Assembly (NCBI RefSeq): GCF_017368455.1
Contig: NZ_JAFNJU010000002.1
Coordinates: forward strand, 62,001 to 126,000
DNA from: Proteiniclasticum aestuarii
GTDB lineage: Bacteria; Bacillota; Clostridia; Clostridiales; Clostridiaceae
Direction of reading: 5' to 3'
Length of the DNA: 64,000 nt
The notes below the pieces were generated by a model. It was not told the origin of the DNA. It ran no database searches and worked only from the letters and a program-made list of their open reading frames with translations. Below are positions 46,437 to 54,511 of this stretch, one piece after another (within the stretch, counting starts at the first letter, position 1; the number at the start of each line of letters is the position of its first letter). A program made the translations under genes and the position numbers.

Positions 46437-47137
46437 TACCACTCAATCCTTTCCACGGGAACCGGATTTTCGTTGACATACAGGTCCCTGACCTTCCCGT
46501 TCTTCATGCGGATCACCTTGTCCGCCATGGCTGTGAGGGCGGCATTATGGGTGATGACCACAACGGTGACGCCTCTTTCCCGGGAGGTGTCATGAAGAAG
46601 CTTCAGGATGTTCTTTCCTGTCTGATAATCCAGTGCGCCTGTGGGCTCGTCGCAGAGCAGAAGCTTCGGATTCTTGGCGATGGCTCTGGCGATGGCCACT
46701 CTCTGCTGCTCCCCACCGGAAAGCTGGGAAGGGAAATTATTGGCGCGCTCGGTAAGCCCCACCATCTCCAGCACCTCATAGGCATCCAGAGGATTCTTAG
46801 AGATCTGGGAAGCCAGCTCCACATTCTCCACGGCGGTGAGGTTCTGAACCAGATTGTAGAACTGGAACACGAATCCGATGTCGAATCTTCTGTATTCCGT
46901 CAGCATCTTCCGGTTGTACTTGCTGATGTCTTTTCCATCCACCAGGATATGACCTCCATCGGAGGAGTCCATGCCGCCCAGAAGGTTTAATACTGTGGTC
47001 TTGCCGGCACCGGAAGCGCCCACCACCACAGCGAAATCGCCCTGTTCTATATTGAAATCCACGCCGTCCACGGCGGTGATGGTCACTTCGCCCATCTGAT
47101 ATCTTTTCTGCACATTTTTCAGTTCTATAAATGACAT
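46436..47137 (-). CDS. ABC transporter ATP-binding protein (MacB/LolD type)
   Basis: 233-aa ATPase: Walker [16 protein letters not shown] (about 41-55), Q-loop FQFYNL, signature [16 protein letters not shown], Walker [14 protein letters not shown]-switch ITHNAAL. It powers the permease encoded immediately downstream, with which it shares one base. The frame extends to a GTG at 47146, but the ATG at 47137 gives the normal [11 protein letters not shown] start and has AGGTG 6 bases upstream. The promoter and operator lie at 47183-47243. Confidence 0.93.
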   Translation of the reverse strand: MSFIELKNVQKRYQMGEVTITAVDGVDFNIEQGDFAVVVGASGAGKTTVLNLLGGMDSSDGGHILVDGKDISKYNRKMLTEYRRFDIGFVFQFYNLVQNLTAVENVELASQISKNPLDAYEVLEMVGLTERANNFPSQLSGGEQQRVAIARAIAKNPKLLLCDEPTGALDYQTGKNILKLLHDTSRERGVTVVVITHNAALTAMADKVIRMKNGKVRDLYVNENPVPVERIEW

Positions 47138-47182
47138 ACTATTCACCTGTACCTTTTCCTTTACTCTTAAGTTTTCAGACTG

Positions 47183-47199
47183 ACTGACCGTAAGTCAGT
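47183..47199. promoter_or_regulatory. TetR-type operator of the ABC operon
   Basis: Perfect palindrome ACTGAC-CGTAA-GTCAGT, 16 bp downstream of the -10 hexamer of the ABC operon. Confidence 0.65.
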
Positions 47200-47214
47200 A
47201 TGTTCCATGGCCCT

Positions 47215-47243
47215 ACTATACGCTTCCGACCTTAAAAAAACAA
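47215..47243 (-). promoter_or_regulatory. ABC operon promoter
   Basis: Minus strand TTGTTT (47238-47243), 17 bp, TATAGT (47215-47220), directly upstream of the TetR operator. Confidence 0.5.
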
Positions 47244-47248
47244 TATGG

Positions 47249-47319
47249 GAGAAGGAACTTTCACAGATATTTTTCATCCCCTCACTGGGGTCACTCCAGA
47301 CGCTCACGTTCTCCTTCTC
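47249..47319 (-). other. Structured element upstream of the ABC operon
   Basis: On the minus strand GAGAAGGAGAAC (47319-47308) can pair with GTTCCTTCTC (47258-47249) around a bulge, enclosing a perfect CCCC-N5-GGGG hairpin (47278-47290). A possible minus-strand promoter (TTATAA-17-TACAAT) would begin RNA exactly at this element. It matches no riboswitch class I recognise. Confidence 0.4.
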
Positions 47320-47323
47320 TGTA

Positions 47324-47352
47324 TTGTAAAGTGCTGATTTACCAGTTATAAT
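47324..47352 (+). promoter_or_regulatory. Promoter of the Gfo/Idh/MocA gene
   Basis: TTGTAA (47324-47329), 17 bp, TATAAT (47347-47352). Confidence 0.65.
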
Positions 47353-47437
47353 TTAGATATATATTGAAATATCAGAATTCTTTGCAGAAATCAGAAGATG
47401 CAGTATAAAGCATGCCTTATGATAAGGAGGAAATAGT

Positions 47438-48358
47438 ATGGATGGAAAAGTGAAACTGGGTCTCATCGGACTGGGATCCATTGCAAGAAAAGCATATATG
47501 CCTGTTCTCGCCAGAGAACGGGACTGGGAACTGGCTGGCTGCTACAGCAGAACACCCGAGAAGAGAAAAGCCTTTGCGGAAGAATACCGCATCAGGGACT
47601 ATGACAGTCTGGAAGCGCTGGCGGAAAATGTGGATGCGGTGATCATCAACTCCTCCACGGAAAGCCACTTTGAACTGGCCAAGTTCTTCCTCGAGAAAGG
47701 CATTCATGTACTCATCGATAAGCCCCTGGCTTCCAGTGTGGACGAATGCGAAAAACTCGTGTTCGCCTCCGTGCACAACAAGGCGAAACTCATGGTGACC
47801 TTCAACAGAAGATTTGCACCGCTCTACAAGATGCTGAAGGACAGCATCACCTCCACTTCCCTCATAAGGATTGTGAAGAACCGTTCCAGCCGCATCGGTC
47901 CTCAGTCTTCCGAGTTCACCATAAACGATGACTATATCCACCTGGTGGATACCGCAAGATGGTTCTTCGACGGAAAGCTCATCATGGTGGACGGCAGCAT
48001 CGCCGTGAATTCCGATGATCATCTCATCTATGCCAACCACTACTACAGCAGTCCCGAAGGATGCAAGATCGAGACGCTTCTGCACAGAGATGCGGGGAAG
48101 ACCGTGGAGATCATTGAGGTCATCACCGAAGGAAAGACCCTTCGCGTTACAGACCTGGCGACCCTCGAAATTGAAGAGAACAATAAAAAGACCATCCTCT
48201 CTCCTTCCCAGTGGGATACGGTGGAAAAGACCAAAGGATTCGAAGATGCCATTTTGCACTTCGTCTCTTCCGTCATCACAGACCAGGAACCGGAATCCTC
48301 CGGTATGGATGCTCTGGCCACTCAGAGAGTCATCGAGTCCATCGTGAGAAGCAACTAA
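47438..48358 (+). CDS. Gfo/Idh/MocA-family NAD(P)-dependent oxidoreductase
   Basis: 306 aa. Rossmann domain LGLIGLGSIARKAYMPVL (GxGxxA form), STESHFELAKFFLEKGIHVLIDKPLA carrying the family EKP motif as DKP, and a C-terminal alpha/beta dimer domain with DDYIHLVDTARWFF, where the HxxD pair often sits in the active site. The substrate is probably a sugar or cyclitol but cannot be named. AAGGAGG precedes the ATG. The gene is monocistronic with its own promoter and a bidirectional terminator. Confidence 0.85.
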   Translation: MDGKVKLGLIGLGSIARKAYMPVLARERDWELAGCYSRTPEKRKAFAEEYRIRDYDSLEALAENVDAVIINSSTESHFELAKFFLEKGIHVLIDKPLASSVDECEKLVFASVHNKAKLMVTFNRRFAPLYKMLKDSITSTSLIRIVKNRSSRIGPQSSEFTINDDYIHLVDTARWFFDGKLIMVDGSIAVNSDDHLIYANHYYSSPEGCKIETLLHRDAGKTVEIIEVITEGKTLRVTDLATLEIEENNKKTILSPSQWDTVEKTKGFEDAILHFVSSVITDQEPESSGMDALATQRVIESIVRSN

Positions 48359-48372
48359 TTTGTCTAACGAAG

Positions 48373-48415
48373 AAATCCACGTTCAACCTGTCTTAAGGTT
48401 GAACGTGGATTTTCT
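48373..48415. terminator. Bidirectional terminator between the oxidoreductase and the TRAP operon
   Basis: 16-bp stem AAATCCACGTTCAACC/GGTTGAACGTGGATTT with T-rich flanks on both strands serves the two convergent units. Confidence 0.9.
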
Positions 48416-48419
48416 GATG

Positions 48420-49298
48420 CTAATTTATATTCTGAAGTCCGAATACATGGATTGCATTACTGAAACAGATTTTCTCATAAGCTTCTTTCGAAATCTTATT
48501 TTCTTTTACTGCTTCTTTAAGAAAATCGAGTAACGGAAAATACATTTCGACATTGACCATATCCGTTGCAAAAATAAGCTGATCCTGAAACTTCTCGAGA
48601 AACTGATATCCGAATTCCGGATCTCTCATAATGGCGTTCCCTGCACTATTTGCAGACAGATCGCAATAAAAGTTTTTATATTTATTGAGTAGTTCTGGTA
48701 GTCTTCCTCCAGGCTTCACCGGCCCTTCAGGATACTCGTTTCTTTTATCGTAATCACTTGGCATATCCCCTCCAATCTCATACCATACAGGCTGAGAATG
48801 ACCTACAAGTCTGAGATTCGGATACTTTTTCAGAGCATCTTCCAGAAGGGGTAATCCAAATTCATCAATAATGCCATAGTTGAATCCCTCTTTCGGGCTC
48901 ATGTGAAATAGAAATGCCATGTCCTGTTTCTCACATGCTGCAAGCAGTGCCTGAACTCTGGAATCGTCTAACCTGTAGTTCATGACAAATTCGCCGACTC
49001 CTTTTGCTCCAAGAGCCTTGTAATGGGCAAGTCTTTCTTCCAGATTCTCCTGATTCGTGATATCAACATTACACAGCCATGAGAATTTATCCGGATACTT
49101 ATGAGCCAAAGCGCATACATCTATGTTTGGACCAATTGTCCCTTCATATTCGCCACCAGATAAGATGATTCCATGGGCTACATTATTTCTGTTCATGTAT
49201 TCTACGAAGGCTTCACCGTCTGATACCTTAAACATTTCGGTCAGCCCGCCAAGTCCGTCATAAGCCATATGAAGATGTGTATCGATTATTTTCTCCAT
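48420..49298 (-). CDS. Amidohydrolase_2-family metal-dependent hydrolase
   Basis: 292 aa TIM-barrel hydrolase or decarboxylase: metal motif IIDTHLHM near the N-terminus, LFHMSPKEG, LVGHSQPVWYE and the catalytic Asp in FATDMVNVE. It is the fourth gene of the TRAP unit, 15 bp after dctM, so it should act on the imported organic acid or a derivative (members act on lactones, aromatic acids or barbiturate-like rings). The reaction cannot be named. Its codons are clearly more AT-rich than those of most genes in the window, a possible sign of recent acquisition. Confidence 0.75.
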   Translation of the reverse strand: MEKIIDTHLHMAYDGLGGLTEMFKVSDGEAFVEYMNRNNVAHGIILSGGEYEGTIGPNIDVCALAHKYPDKFSWLCNVDITNQENLEERLAHYKALGAKGVGEFVMNYRLDDSRVQALLAACEKQDMAFLFHMSPKEGFNYGIIDEFGLPLLEDALKKYPNLRLVGHSQPVWYEIGGDMPSDYDKRNEYPEGPVKPGGRLPELLNKYKNFYCDLSANSAGNAIMRDPEFGYQFLEKFQDQLIFATDMVNVEMYFPLLDFLKEAVKENKISKEAYEKICFSNAIHVFGLQNIN

Positions 49299-49313
49299 AC
49301 TTCCTCCTTTACT

Positions 49314-50612
49314 CTATTGTGATAACAAGTTTGGTAGCGTCATTGTGATTGATGGAACAAATGTGATGATCAGTAGTGTGATTCCCATGATTATGAAGAA
49401 CGGAATCAGTGTCACATACAATCTTTCCATTTTGACGCCTGATATGAGATGCCCCATCATCAATGCTCCACCAACCGGTGGTGTCATCATGCCCAGTGCA
49501 AGATTGAAGATCATAATGATTCCGAAGTGAACCGGATCCACCCCAATCCCCATTGCGATAGGAAGGAAAATCGGCGTTGAAATAATCAGAATAGACCCCA
49601 TATCCATGATCATTCCTAAAAGGATAAGAATCAGATTGATGATCAGCATGATGACTATCGGATTATCTGTAACTCCGTAAATCATATTGGACAAAGTTTC
49701 AGGTACTCTTAAATATGCGATGACAAACCCGAAACTTGCTGAGATGCTCATAACGATAAGTATTCTTGATACCGTGACGATGCATCTGCCCAGTAAATCC
49801 CATAATCTTTTTGGGGTCATATCTCTGTATATGAATGTTGTCACAAATAAAGCCCAGAGAATTGCAATTGCAGCAGATTCAGTTGCAGTGAATACACCCG
49901 TTGTCGAGCCGACAATGATGATCACCAGGGTCATCAGCCCCCAGAATGAAGTGAAGAACGTTTTGATTAGTCTTACAAAATTGAATGGTTCTCCCTTCGG
50001 GTAGCCTTTCTTTACTGCCTGATAAAAGGAGTAGATCATGAGCACCAGTGCCAGAAGCAGTCCTGGAACGATTCCAGCAAGGAATAGTTTACTCACTGAT
50101 GCAACACCGCCTGCAGCCATGGCATAAATAATCATATTATGACTAGGCGGAATCAGGAGTCCCTGCTGCGCACTGGTAATGGTGATATTCGTCGCAAACT
50201 CTTCGTCATAGCCCTGTTTTTTCATCATAGGGATAAGAACGGTACCCAGTGACGAGATATCAGCCAGTGGCGATCCAGAGATCCCTCCAAAGAATGTACT
50301 GGCCGCAACATTGACAAGGGCCATGCCACCTCTGATCCAACCAACCAGGGATTCAACAAATTCTATGATCTTATCCGACAGACTCCCATCCGACAGCACT
50401 TCTCCTGCTATGATAAACAGCGGTATGGCCAGCATGCCATAGGAACGCAGTATCGTCAGCCCCCTGGTCACAACCAGTGTCAAAGGCAGTTCCAGATAGA
50501 GCATTGTGCAGACGGAAGCTGTCAGAATCGCAAACATGATCTCCATCTTCATAAACAATAAGAACAGAAATATGCCCAAAAGCATCAAAATGCCGATTGT
50601 ATTTCTTTCCAT
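49314..50612 (-). CDS. dctM: TRAP transporter large permease DctM
   Basis: 432-aa membrane protein with about 12 hydrophobic segments, the transport subunit of a sodium-driven TRAP system. Family landmarks are AIPLFIIAGEVLSDGSL, NVAASTFFGGISGSPLADISSLGTVLIP, and LGMMTPPVGGALMMG. The ATG at 50612 overlaps the dctQ stop (TGATG) and has GGGAGG; the frame also allows a GTG one codon earlier. It lies between dctQ and the amidohydrolase gene in one operon. Confidence 0.93.
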   Translation of the reverse strand: MERNTIGILMLLGIFLFLLFMKMEIMFAILTASVCTMLYLELPLTLVVTRGLTILRSYGMLAIPLFIIAGEVLSDGSLSDKIIEFVESLVGWIRGGMALVNVAASTFFGGISGSPLADISSLGTVLIPMMKKQGYDEEFATNITITSAQQGLLIPPSHNMIIYAMAAGGVASVSKLFLAGIVPGLLLALVLMIYSFYQAVKKGYPKGEPFNFVRLIKTFFTSFWGLMTLVIIIVGSTTGVFTATESAAIAILWALFVTTFIYRDMTPKRLWDLLGRCIVTVSRILIVMSISASFGFVIAYLRVPETLSNMIYGVTDNPIVIMLIINLILILLGMIMDMGSILIISTPIFLPIAMGIGVDPVHFGIIMIFNLALGMMTPPVGGALMMGHLISGVKMERLYVTLIPFFIIMGITLLIITFVPSITMTLPNLLSQ

Positions 50613-51100
50613 CACTCTGCCTCCCTTGCAATTTCAGTTTTTCTGAATTTTCTATAGTATTTTTCAACCTTCACGATGATGAACAGTGCATACCCCACTG
50701 GCATGGCGGCATATGCGAAAGCTTCAGATATCTTCAGCCCCATATAGCTGATATCGACGTTCTGAATCGTCAGCTGCACACCATGATAAAGCAGTGCAGA
50801 GCAGATGACAATGATGATGATATCATATATGATTTCAAGGATGTTTTTCACCTTATCGGACAGATGCCGATCCATCACGGTGATTTTAATATGCAGATCG
50901 TTTCTCAGTGCCTCTGCCGCACTCAGCATACCTACCCACAACATGGAGAATAGAACCAGTTCCTCTCCCCATACCGGAGTCTTGCTCAGAAAATATCGTC
51001 CGAAAATTACGATCCACATGATGACGAATATGGTGACCAGTAGCAGACGATTGATAATATTGATGACGTGAAACATTCTATCCAATGCTTTTTCGACCAT
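50612..51100 (-). CDS. dctQ: TRAP transporter small permease DctQ
   Basis: 162 aa, four hydrophobic segments. The conserved WIVIFGRYFL...TPVWGEELVLFSMLWVGMLSAAEALR region identifies DctQ, which docks with DctM and the binding protein. AGGAGG lies 7 bases before the ATG. It is separated from dctP by 65 bp. Confidence 0.9.
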   Translation of the reverse strand: MVEKALDRMFHVINIINRLLLVTIFVIMWIVIFGRYFLSKTPVWGEELVLFSMLWVGMLSAAEALRNDLHIKITVMDRHLSDKVKNILEIIYDIIIIVICSALLYHGVQLTIQNVDISYMGLKISEAFAYAAMPVGYALFIIVKVEKYYRKFRKTEIAREAE

Positions 51101-51165
51101 GACTTTCCTCCTATGCTGATTTATGATGAATGCCTTGTATCAGATTACAAGGCATTCATTCATTC

Positions 51166-52239
51166 CTATTTCAGATTCTGAATTTCCTCAATGAGATCCA
51201 GGTAGTCTGGCGCAAACTCCTGATACATCGGTTTCACCAGCGCTTTGATTTCTTCTCGTTCCTCATCTGTCAATTCAACAATCTTGACACCATTTTCCAG
51301 CAGCTGTGTCTTGATAGCAGACTCATCTGTCTGATTTTCTTCCTTGTTGTATGCACTTGCAGTTTTTGCCGCTTCTTCGAAAATCGCTTTTTCTGTCTCG
51401 CTGAGATCATTCCACAGCTGATCACTTACTGCAAGGAATCCACCAGCAAAGATATGCCCATCTTCCAGAATATAAGGAGCAACTTCATCCAGAAGACTTG
51501 CCTTATACCCGGAATACGGATTCTCTGCACCATCAACAACCCCCGTCGAAAGCGCTGTATATACTTCAGGCCAAGCAATCGGTGTGGCCGATCCACCCAG
51601 AGTCTCCACCAGACCTACGTAGATATCAGAAGACTGTACTCTGATTTTTCTACCTGCCAGATCCTTGTAGGAATCCAGGTCTTTCACCGTGAAGAAGTGT
51701 CTCGCACCTTCTTCGATGTAGCTCAGAGCATGCATTCCCCATCCCTGGCTGTTGATGTCTTCCAGCACCTCCACACCGAGTTCTGATTCAGCGAATTTCC
51801 AGAAATGATCTCTGTCAGCAATCACATAGGGTAGTCCGAATACACTTCCTTTTTCATAGCCGTAATAACCCAGCAGCTCCAGTTGTCCTCTCGCTGCATC
51901 AATTATTCCAGTGGAGTACATGTCTCTGATGTGATTTCCACCTGGCTCGATTTCACCACTGAGATATTTGACATACTCGATTTTTCCACCACTTAACTCT
52001 TTCACCGTTTCAGCAAACTTGATCTGGGTTCTGCCCATTATGTGAGCTTCCCCCATACGATCCGCAATTGCGATTTCGCGCTCTTTCACATCACTTAAGT
52101 CATAGCTTCCCGTGTATGCGGATTCATTTTCGGTACCCGCATTTTCAGATGGTGCCTCTTTGCTGCTGCACCCCGCCATCAGCCCTAGAAACATAGAAAC
52201 AGTCAACCCCAATACCAATGCTCTTTTTCTTAATTTCAT
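51166..52239 (-). CDS. dctP: TRAP transporter substrate-binding lipoprotein DctP
   Basis: 357 aa. Lipoprotein signal with lipobox LMAGC (cysteine about 23), then the DctP fold: the DRMGEAHIMGRTQIKFAETVKELSG start, RGQLELLGYYG, LAGRKIRVQSSDIYVGLVETLGGSATPIAW with the conserved Arg that binds a carboxylate group, and GVVDGAENPYSGY. The ligand is therefore probably an organic acid. GGGGAG precedes the ATG. First gene of the TRAP operon. Confidence 0.93.
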   Translation of the reverse strand: MKLRKRALVLGLTVSMFLGLMAGCSSKEAPSENAGTENESAYTGSYDLSDVKEREIAIADRMGEAHIMGRTQIKFAETVKELSGGKIEYVKYLSGEIEPGGNHIRDMYSTGIIDAARGQLELLGYYGYEKGSVFGLPYVIADRDHFWKFAESELGVEVLEDINSQGWGMHALSYIEEGARHFFTVKDLDSYKDLAGRKIRVQSSDIYVGLVETLGGSATPIAWPEVYTALSTGVVDGAENPYSGYKASLLDEVAPYILEDGHIFAGGFLAVSDQLWNDLSETEKAIFEEAAKTASAYNKEENQTDESAIKTQLLENGVKIVELTDEEREEIKALVKPMYQEFAPDYLDLIEEIQNLK

Positions 52240-52256
52240 TTTTTTCTCCCCTTTCT

Positions 52257-52270
52257 TGGAAACGAATTCA
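52257..52270 (-). promoter_or_regulatory. cre-like site at the dctP transcription start
   Basis: Minus strand TGAATTCGTTTCCA matches 12 of 14 cre positions including CG and begins at the predicted transcription start. Confidence 0.35.
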
Positions 52271-52277
52271 CAAACTC

Positions 52278-52334
52278 ATTGTATAATCTGTGTAATCGAT
52301 AATCATTGCAAATGTCAGAGTAAATGTTGCAAAT
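52278..52334 (-). promoter_or_regulatory. dctP promoter with 21-bp-spaced direct repeats
   Basis: TTGCAAAT occurs at 52306-52313 and 52327-52334, exactly 21 bp apart, the usual spacing for an AraC/XylS-family dimer. The near copy lies 22 bp upstream of the dctP -10 (TACAAT on the minus strand, 52278-52283), where a -35 should be; the distal copy abuts the -35 of the divergent araC gene. Confidence 0.6.
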
Positions 52335-52335
52335 C

Positions 52336-52364
52336 TTGACATTTCACTTTTTTCTCTCTATCAT
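52336..52364 (+). promoter_or_regulatory. Promoter of the AraC-family regulator gene
   Basis: TTGACA (52336-52341), 17 bp, TATCAT (52359-52364). Confidence 0.75.
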
Positions 52365-52427
52365 CTAAGAAAACGACTTCCTCGGATTCACTCAGGAATC
52401 AGCATATTTCAGCAAAAGAGGTGCATT

Positions 52428-53291
52428 ATGCTTAAGCCCCAGGAATTTACACTCTACAACAGACCTTTTCCCGAAATCATGATTGAAAAGGGAATCGAAA
52501 TTCTCTATTTCTCCGACCAGAAGCCAGGATACTTTCTTCTGCATTCACACGACTTCATCGAAGTCATTCTTGTCCTGGAAGGAGATGTGGCGATTCTTGC
52601 AGAAGGTACCCGATACAATATGAACAAGGGCAATATTGCCATCATGCCAAACGGTATTCTCCATCGGACCGTGGCAGACAGCAAGATCAGATACGAAAGG
52701 TATGTTCTGCATGTTGAACTGGATTATATCAAGCGATTAACGGAAATTTTCGACATCGAGATCGATCGATTGAGCTTTCTCTATGAGCCAAACATCCTGG
52801 AATGCAATCAGGAAAGCATCTGGCGTCTGATCAGCATTCTCAGTAAAATAGCGAATACGGAGGAGAGAAGCGGCAATGTAGGTAGCGCTTTACTGCAGTG
52901 CTATACCTTCGAACTTCTGATCACTTTTTTAGATATCATGAACAAAGGTATGAAAATCAAAACAACAAGCAAAAACTCTGTGGTTGATCAGGTTGTCCAT
53001 TTCATCAATGACAACTTTACTGATCCCAGTCTCGATATGGAGGCCATTACGTCTGAAGCGTTCTTCAGTTCAGGATATCTTTCAAGACTCTTCAAATCTT
53101 ATACAGGCACCTCTATCTATAATTTTCTGATCCAGAAAAGACTGGACTATTCCAGAGAACTGATCCGGGAAGGAAAGCTGATTACTGAAGCTTATCTGGA
53201 AGCAGGCTTCAGCGACTATACCTCCTACCTGAAGTCCTTCAAGAAGACATACAAGGAAACGCCTAAGGCCTATCAGGATAGTCTCATCTGA
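52428..53291 (+). CDS. AraC-family transcriptional regulator with cupin domain
   Basis: 287 aa. Residues about 35-110 form a cupin ligand-binding domain (FLLHSHDFIEVILVLEG, MNKGNIAIMPNGILHR), and residues 190-285 two helix-turn-helix motifs (MEAITSEAFFSSGYLSRLFKSYTG, EAYLEAGFSDYTSYLKSFKK). It is divergent from the TRAP operon and shares its control region with the 21-bp-spaced repeats, so it is the probable substrate-responsive activator of that operon and may regulate itself. Confidence 0.9.
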   Translation: MLKPQEFTLYNRPFPEIMIEKGIEILYFSDQKPGYFLLHSHDFIEVILVLEGDVAILAEGTRYNMNKGNIAIMPNGILHRTVADSKIRYERYVLHVELDYIKRLTEIFDIEIDRLSFLYEPNILECNQESIWRLISILSKIANTEERSGNVGSALLQCYTFELLITFLDIMNKGMKIKTTSKNSVVDQVVHFINDNFTDPSLDMEAITSEAFFSSGYLSRLFKSYTGTSIYNFLIQKRLDYSRELIREGKLITEAYLEAGFSDYTSYLKSFKKTYKETPKAYQDSLI

Positions 53292-53340
53292 CCCCCACCT
53301 ATCTATACTGCGTAACAAGTGGAAGCATTCCTTTGGCTCC

Positions 53341-53395
53341 AAAAAAAAGATGCCCACTGAGCGGTCTTGAAAGACCACCAGTGGGCATCTTTTTT
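53341..53395. terminator. Bidirectional terminator
   Basis: Stem AGATGCCCACTG/CAGTGGGCATCT with an inner GGTCTT/AAGACC hairpin and A/T runs on both sides; it ends the araC gene and the convergent gene at 53460-54329. Confidence 0.9.
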
Positions 53396-53459
53396 CAGGA
53401 AATTCATTCTTTCATTCGGGAACTTTTCATAGGTAGTTCCTGGAAAGGTTATCCATGGT

Positions 53460-54329
53460 TTAGTTGTCATAGAAGATCTGGAATCCGCTACCGCCGACCC
53501 CTTCCAGTGCGGAACCATCCTTGCTGAAGCTGAAGATCTCATCGGAGACCATGGTGATGCCGTAGTTCTTAAGGACGGCCTTCACATTGAAGTACTCCAT
53601 GTCAAATAGCTCATCCGGAAGGTTCACTTCAAATGCGCTGTACTTGAATCCAAAATCCTCTTCTTTCAGTGAATTGTTGGGGTCCTTTTCTTCTAAAGGG
53701 ATTTCCATGATTTCCTTTCCGATGCGGTCATAGACTCTGACCTTTGCCTCATCCAGTTCTTCCAGAAAAGCGCTGGACTCTTCCATGGCTGCAGACAGTT
53801 CCAGCTGTAGCGTTCTTTCCTCATGGATGCTGCTGCTCCAGAGATTGACGCTGAGAAACTGTTCCAGATAGACCTCAGGAAGTTTCTCCTGGATGGTTCC
53901 TTCCTGAGTCTCCGTGACCACGTAGAGCTCCATGGGCTTTTTCGTGTTCATGGCAAGACTTGCCACAAAAGTGACTTCATCGATCTTTCTGGCTTCCACT
54001 TTCTCATATCCGGACACCACATAGAAGGTGTCCCCTTCATTTAGCACCTTGGGCACCAGAGAGACCTTCACCTGCAGCTTGTTGTTTCGAAACGCCAGAG
54101 CCGTTTCACTGGATTCCAGAATACTGGCTTCCTTTCTGATCTCCTCCATGATTCTCTGTTCCATCCCATAGGTGTCATTGCCGAAGGAGATGCTCGAAAT
54201 GCTGTTTCTGACATTTAATAGTTCATTCTCCAGATGCTCCATCTTGCTCCAGAGAATGACCGTATTCCCCAGAAGTAGAAGGATGATGCCTATGGCCATG
54301 AGCGCTGAGGGTTTCTTTCCATTTTCCAC
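53460..54329 (-). CDS. Uncharacterised single-pass membrane protein
   Basis: 289 aa, not recognised. One N-terminal transmembrane helix (about 9-27, ALMAIGIILLLLGNTVILW) is followed by a short coiled coil (MEHLENELLNVRNSISS, about 30-46) and a predicted extracytoplasmic beta-rich domain of about 240 residues with no cysteine or obvious catalytic motif. The start is GTG, 9 bases after GGAGG. It is monocistronic, with an extended -10 promoter overlapped by a perfect palindrome. Its topology resembles the two PASTA proteins 3 kb away, but no PASTA repeat is visible. Confidence 0.7.
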   Translation of the reverse strand: MENGKKPSALMAIGIILLLLGNTVILWSKMEHLENELLNVRNSISSISFGNDTYGMEQRIMEEIRKEASILESSETALAFRNNKLQVKVSLVPKVLNEGDTFYVVSGYEKVEARKIDEVTFVASLAMNTKKPMELYVVTETQEGTIQEKLPEVYLEQFLSVNLWSSSIHEERTLQLELSAAMEESSAFLEELDEAKVRVYDRIGKEIMEIPLEEKDPNNSLKEEDFGFKYSAFEVNLPDELFDMEYFNVKAVLKNYGITMVSDEIFSFSKDGSALEGVGGSGFQIFYDN

Positions 54330-54375
54330 GATACTATTCCTCCCGATCTATCTATTCTTTCTATATAATACATCC

Positions 54376-54392
54376 ATGATACCATAGTATCA
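54376..54392 (-). promoter_or_regulatory. Extended -10 promoter overlapped by palindrome TGATAC-N4-GTATCA
   Basis: Minus strand TATGGTATCAT (54376-54386) serves the gene at 53460-54329; the 16-bp palindrome at 54377-54392 overlaps it and could be an operator. Confidence 0.45.
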
Positions 54393-54447
54393 CTTCTTTC
54401 TGGACGTCAAATGACAAATTTGTATCAGAATGTGAGAAGACCTATGG

Positions 54448-54495
54448 AAAAGACATGAGAACAGTGGCGCAATGCTTCTGTTCTCATGTCTTTCA
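54448..54495 (-). terminator. Terminator of the ridA-tnaA operon
   Basis: 15-bp perfect stem AAGACATGAGAACAG/CTGTTCTCATGTCTT followed by TTTCC on the minus strand. Confidence 0.85.
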
Positions 54496-54511
54496 TCTTT
54501 CTTATACTATT

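Noticed and set aside
47249-47319. Structured element as a known riboswitch (SAM, glycine, lysine, guanidine, c-di-GMP)
   Set aside because: None of the consensus cores that I know could be found in it; it is kept only as an unclassified candidate.
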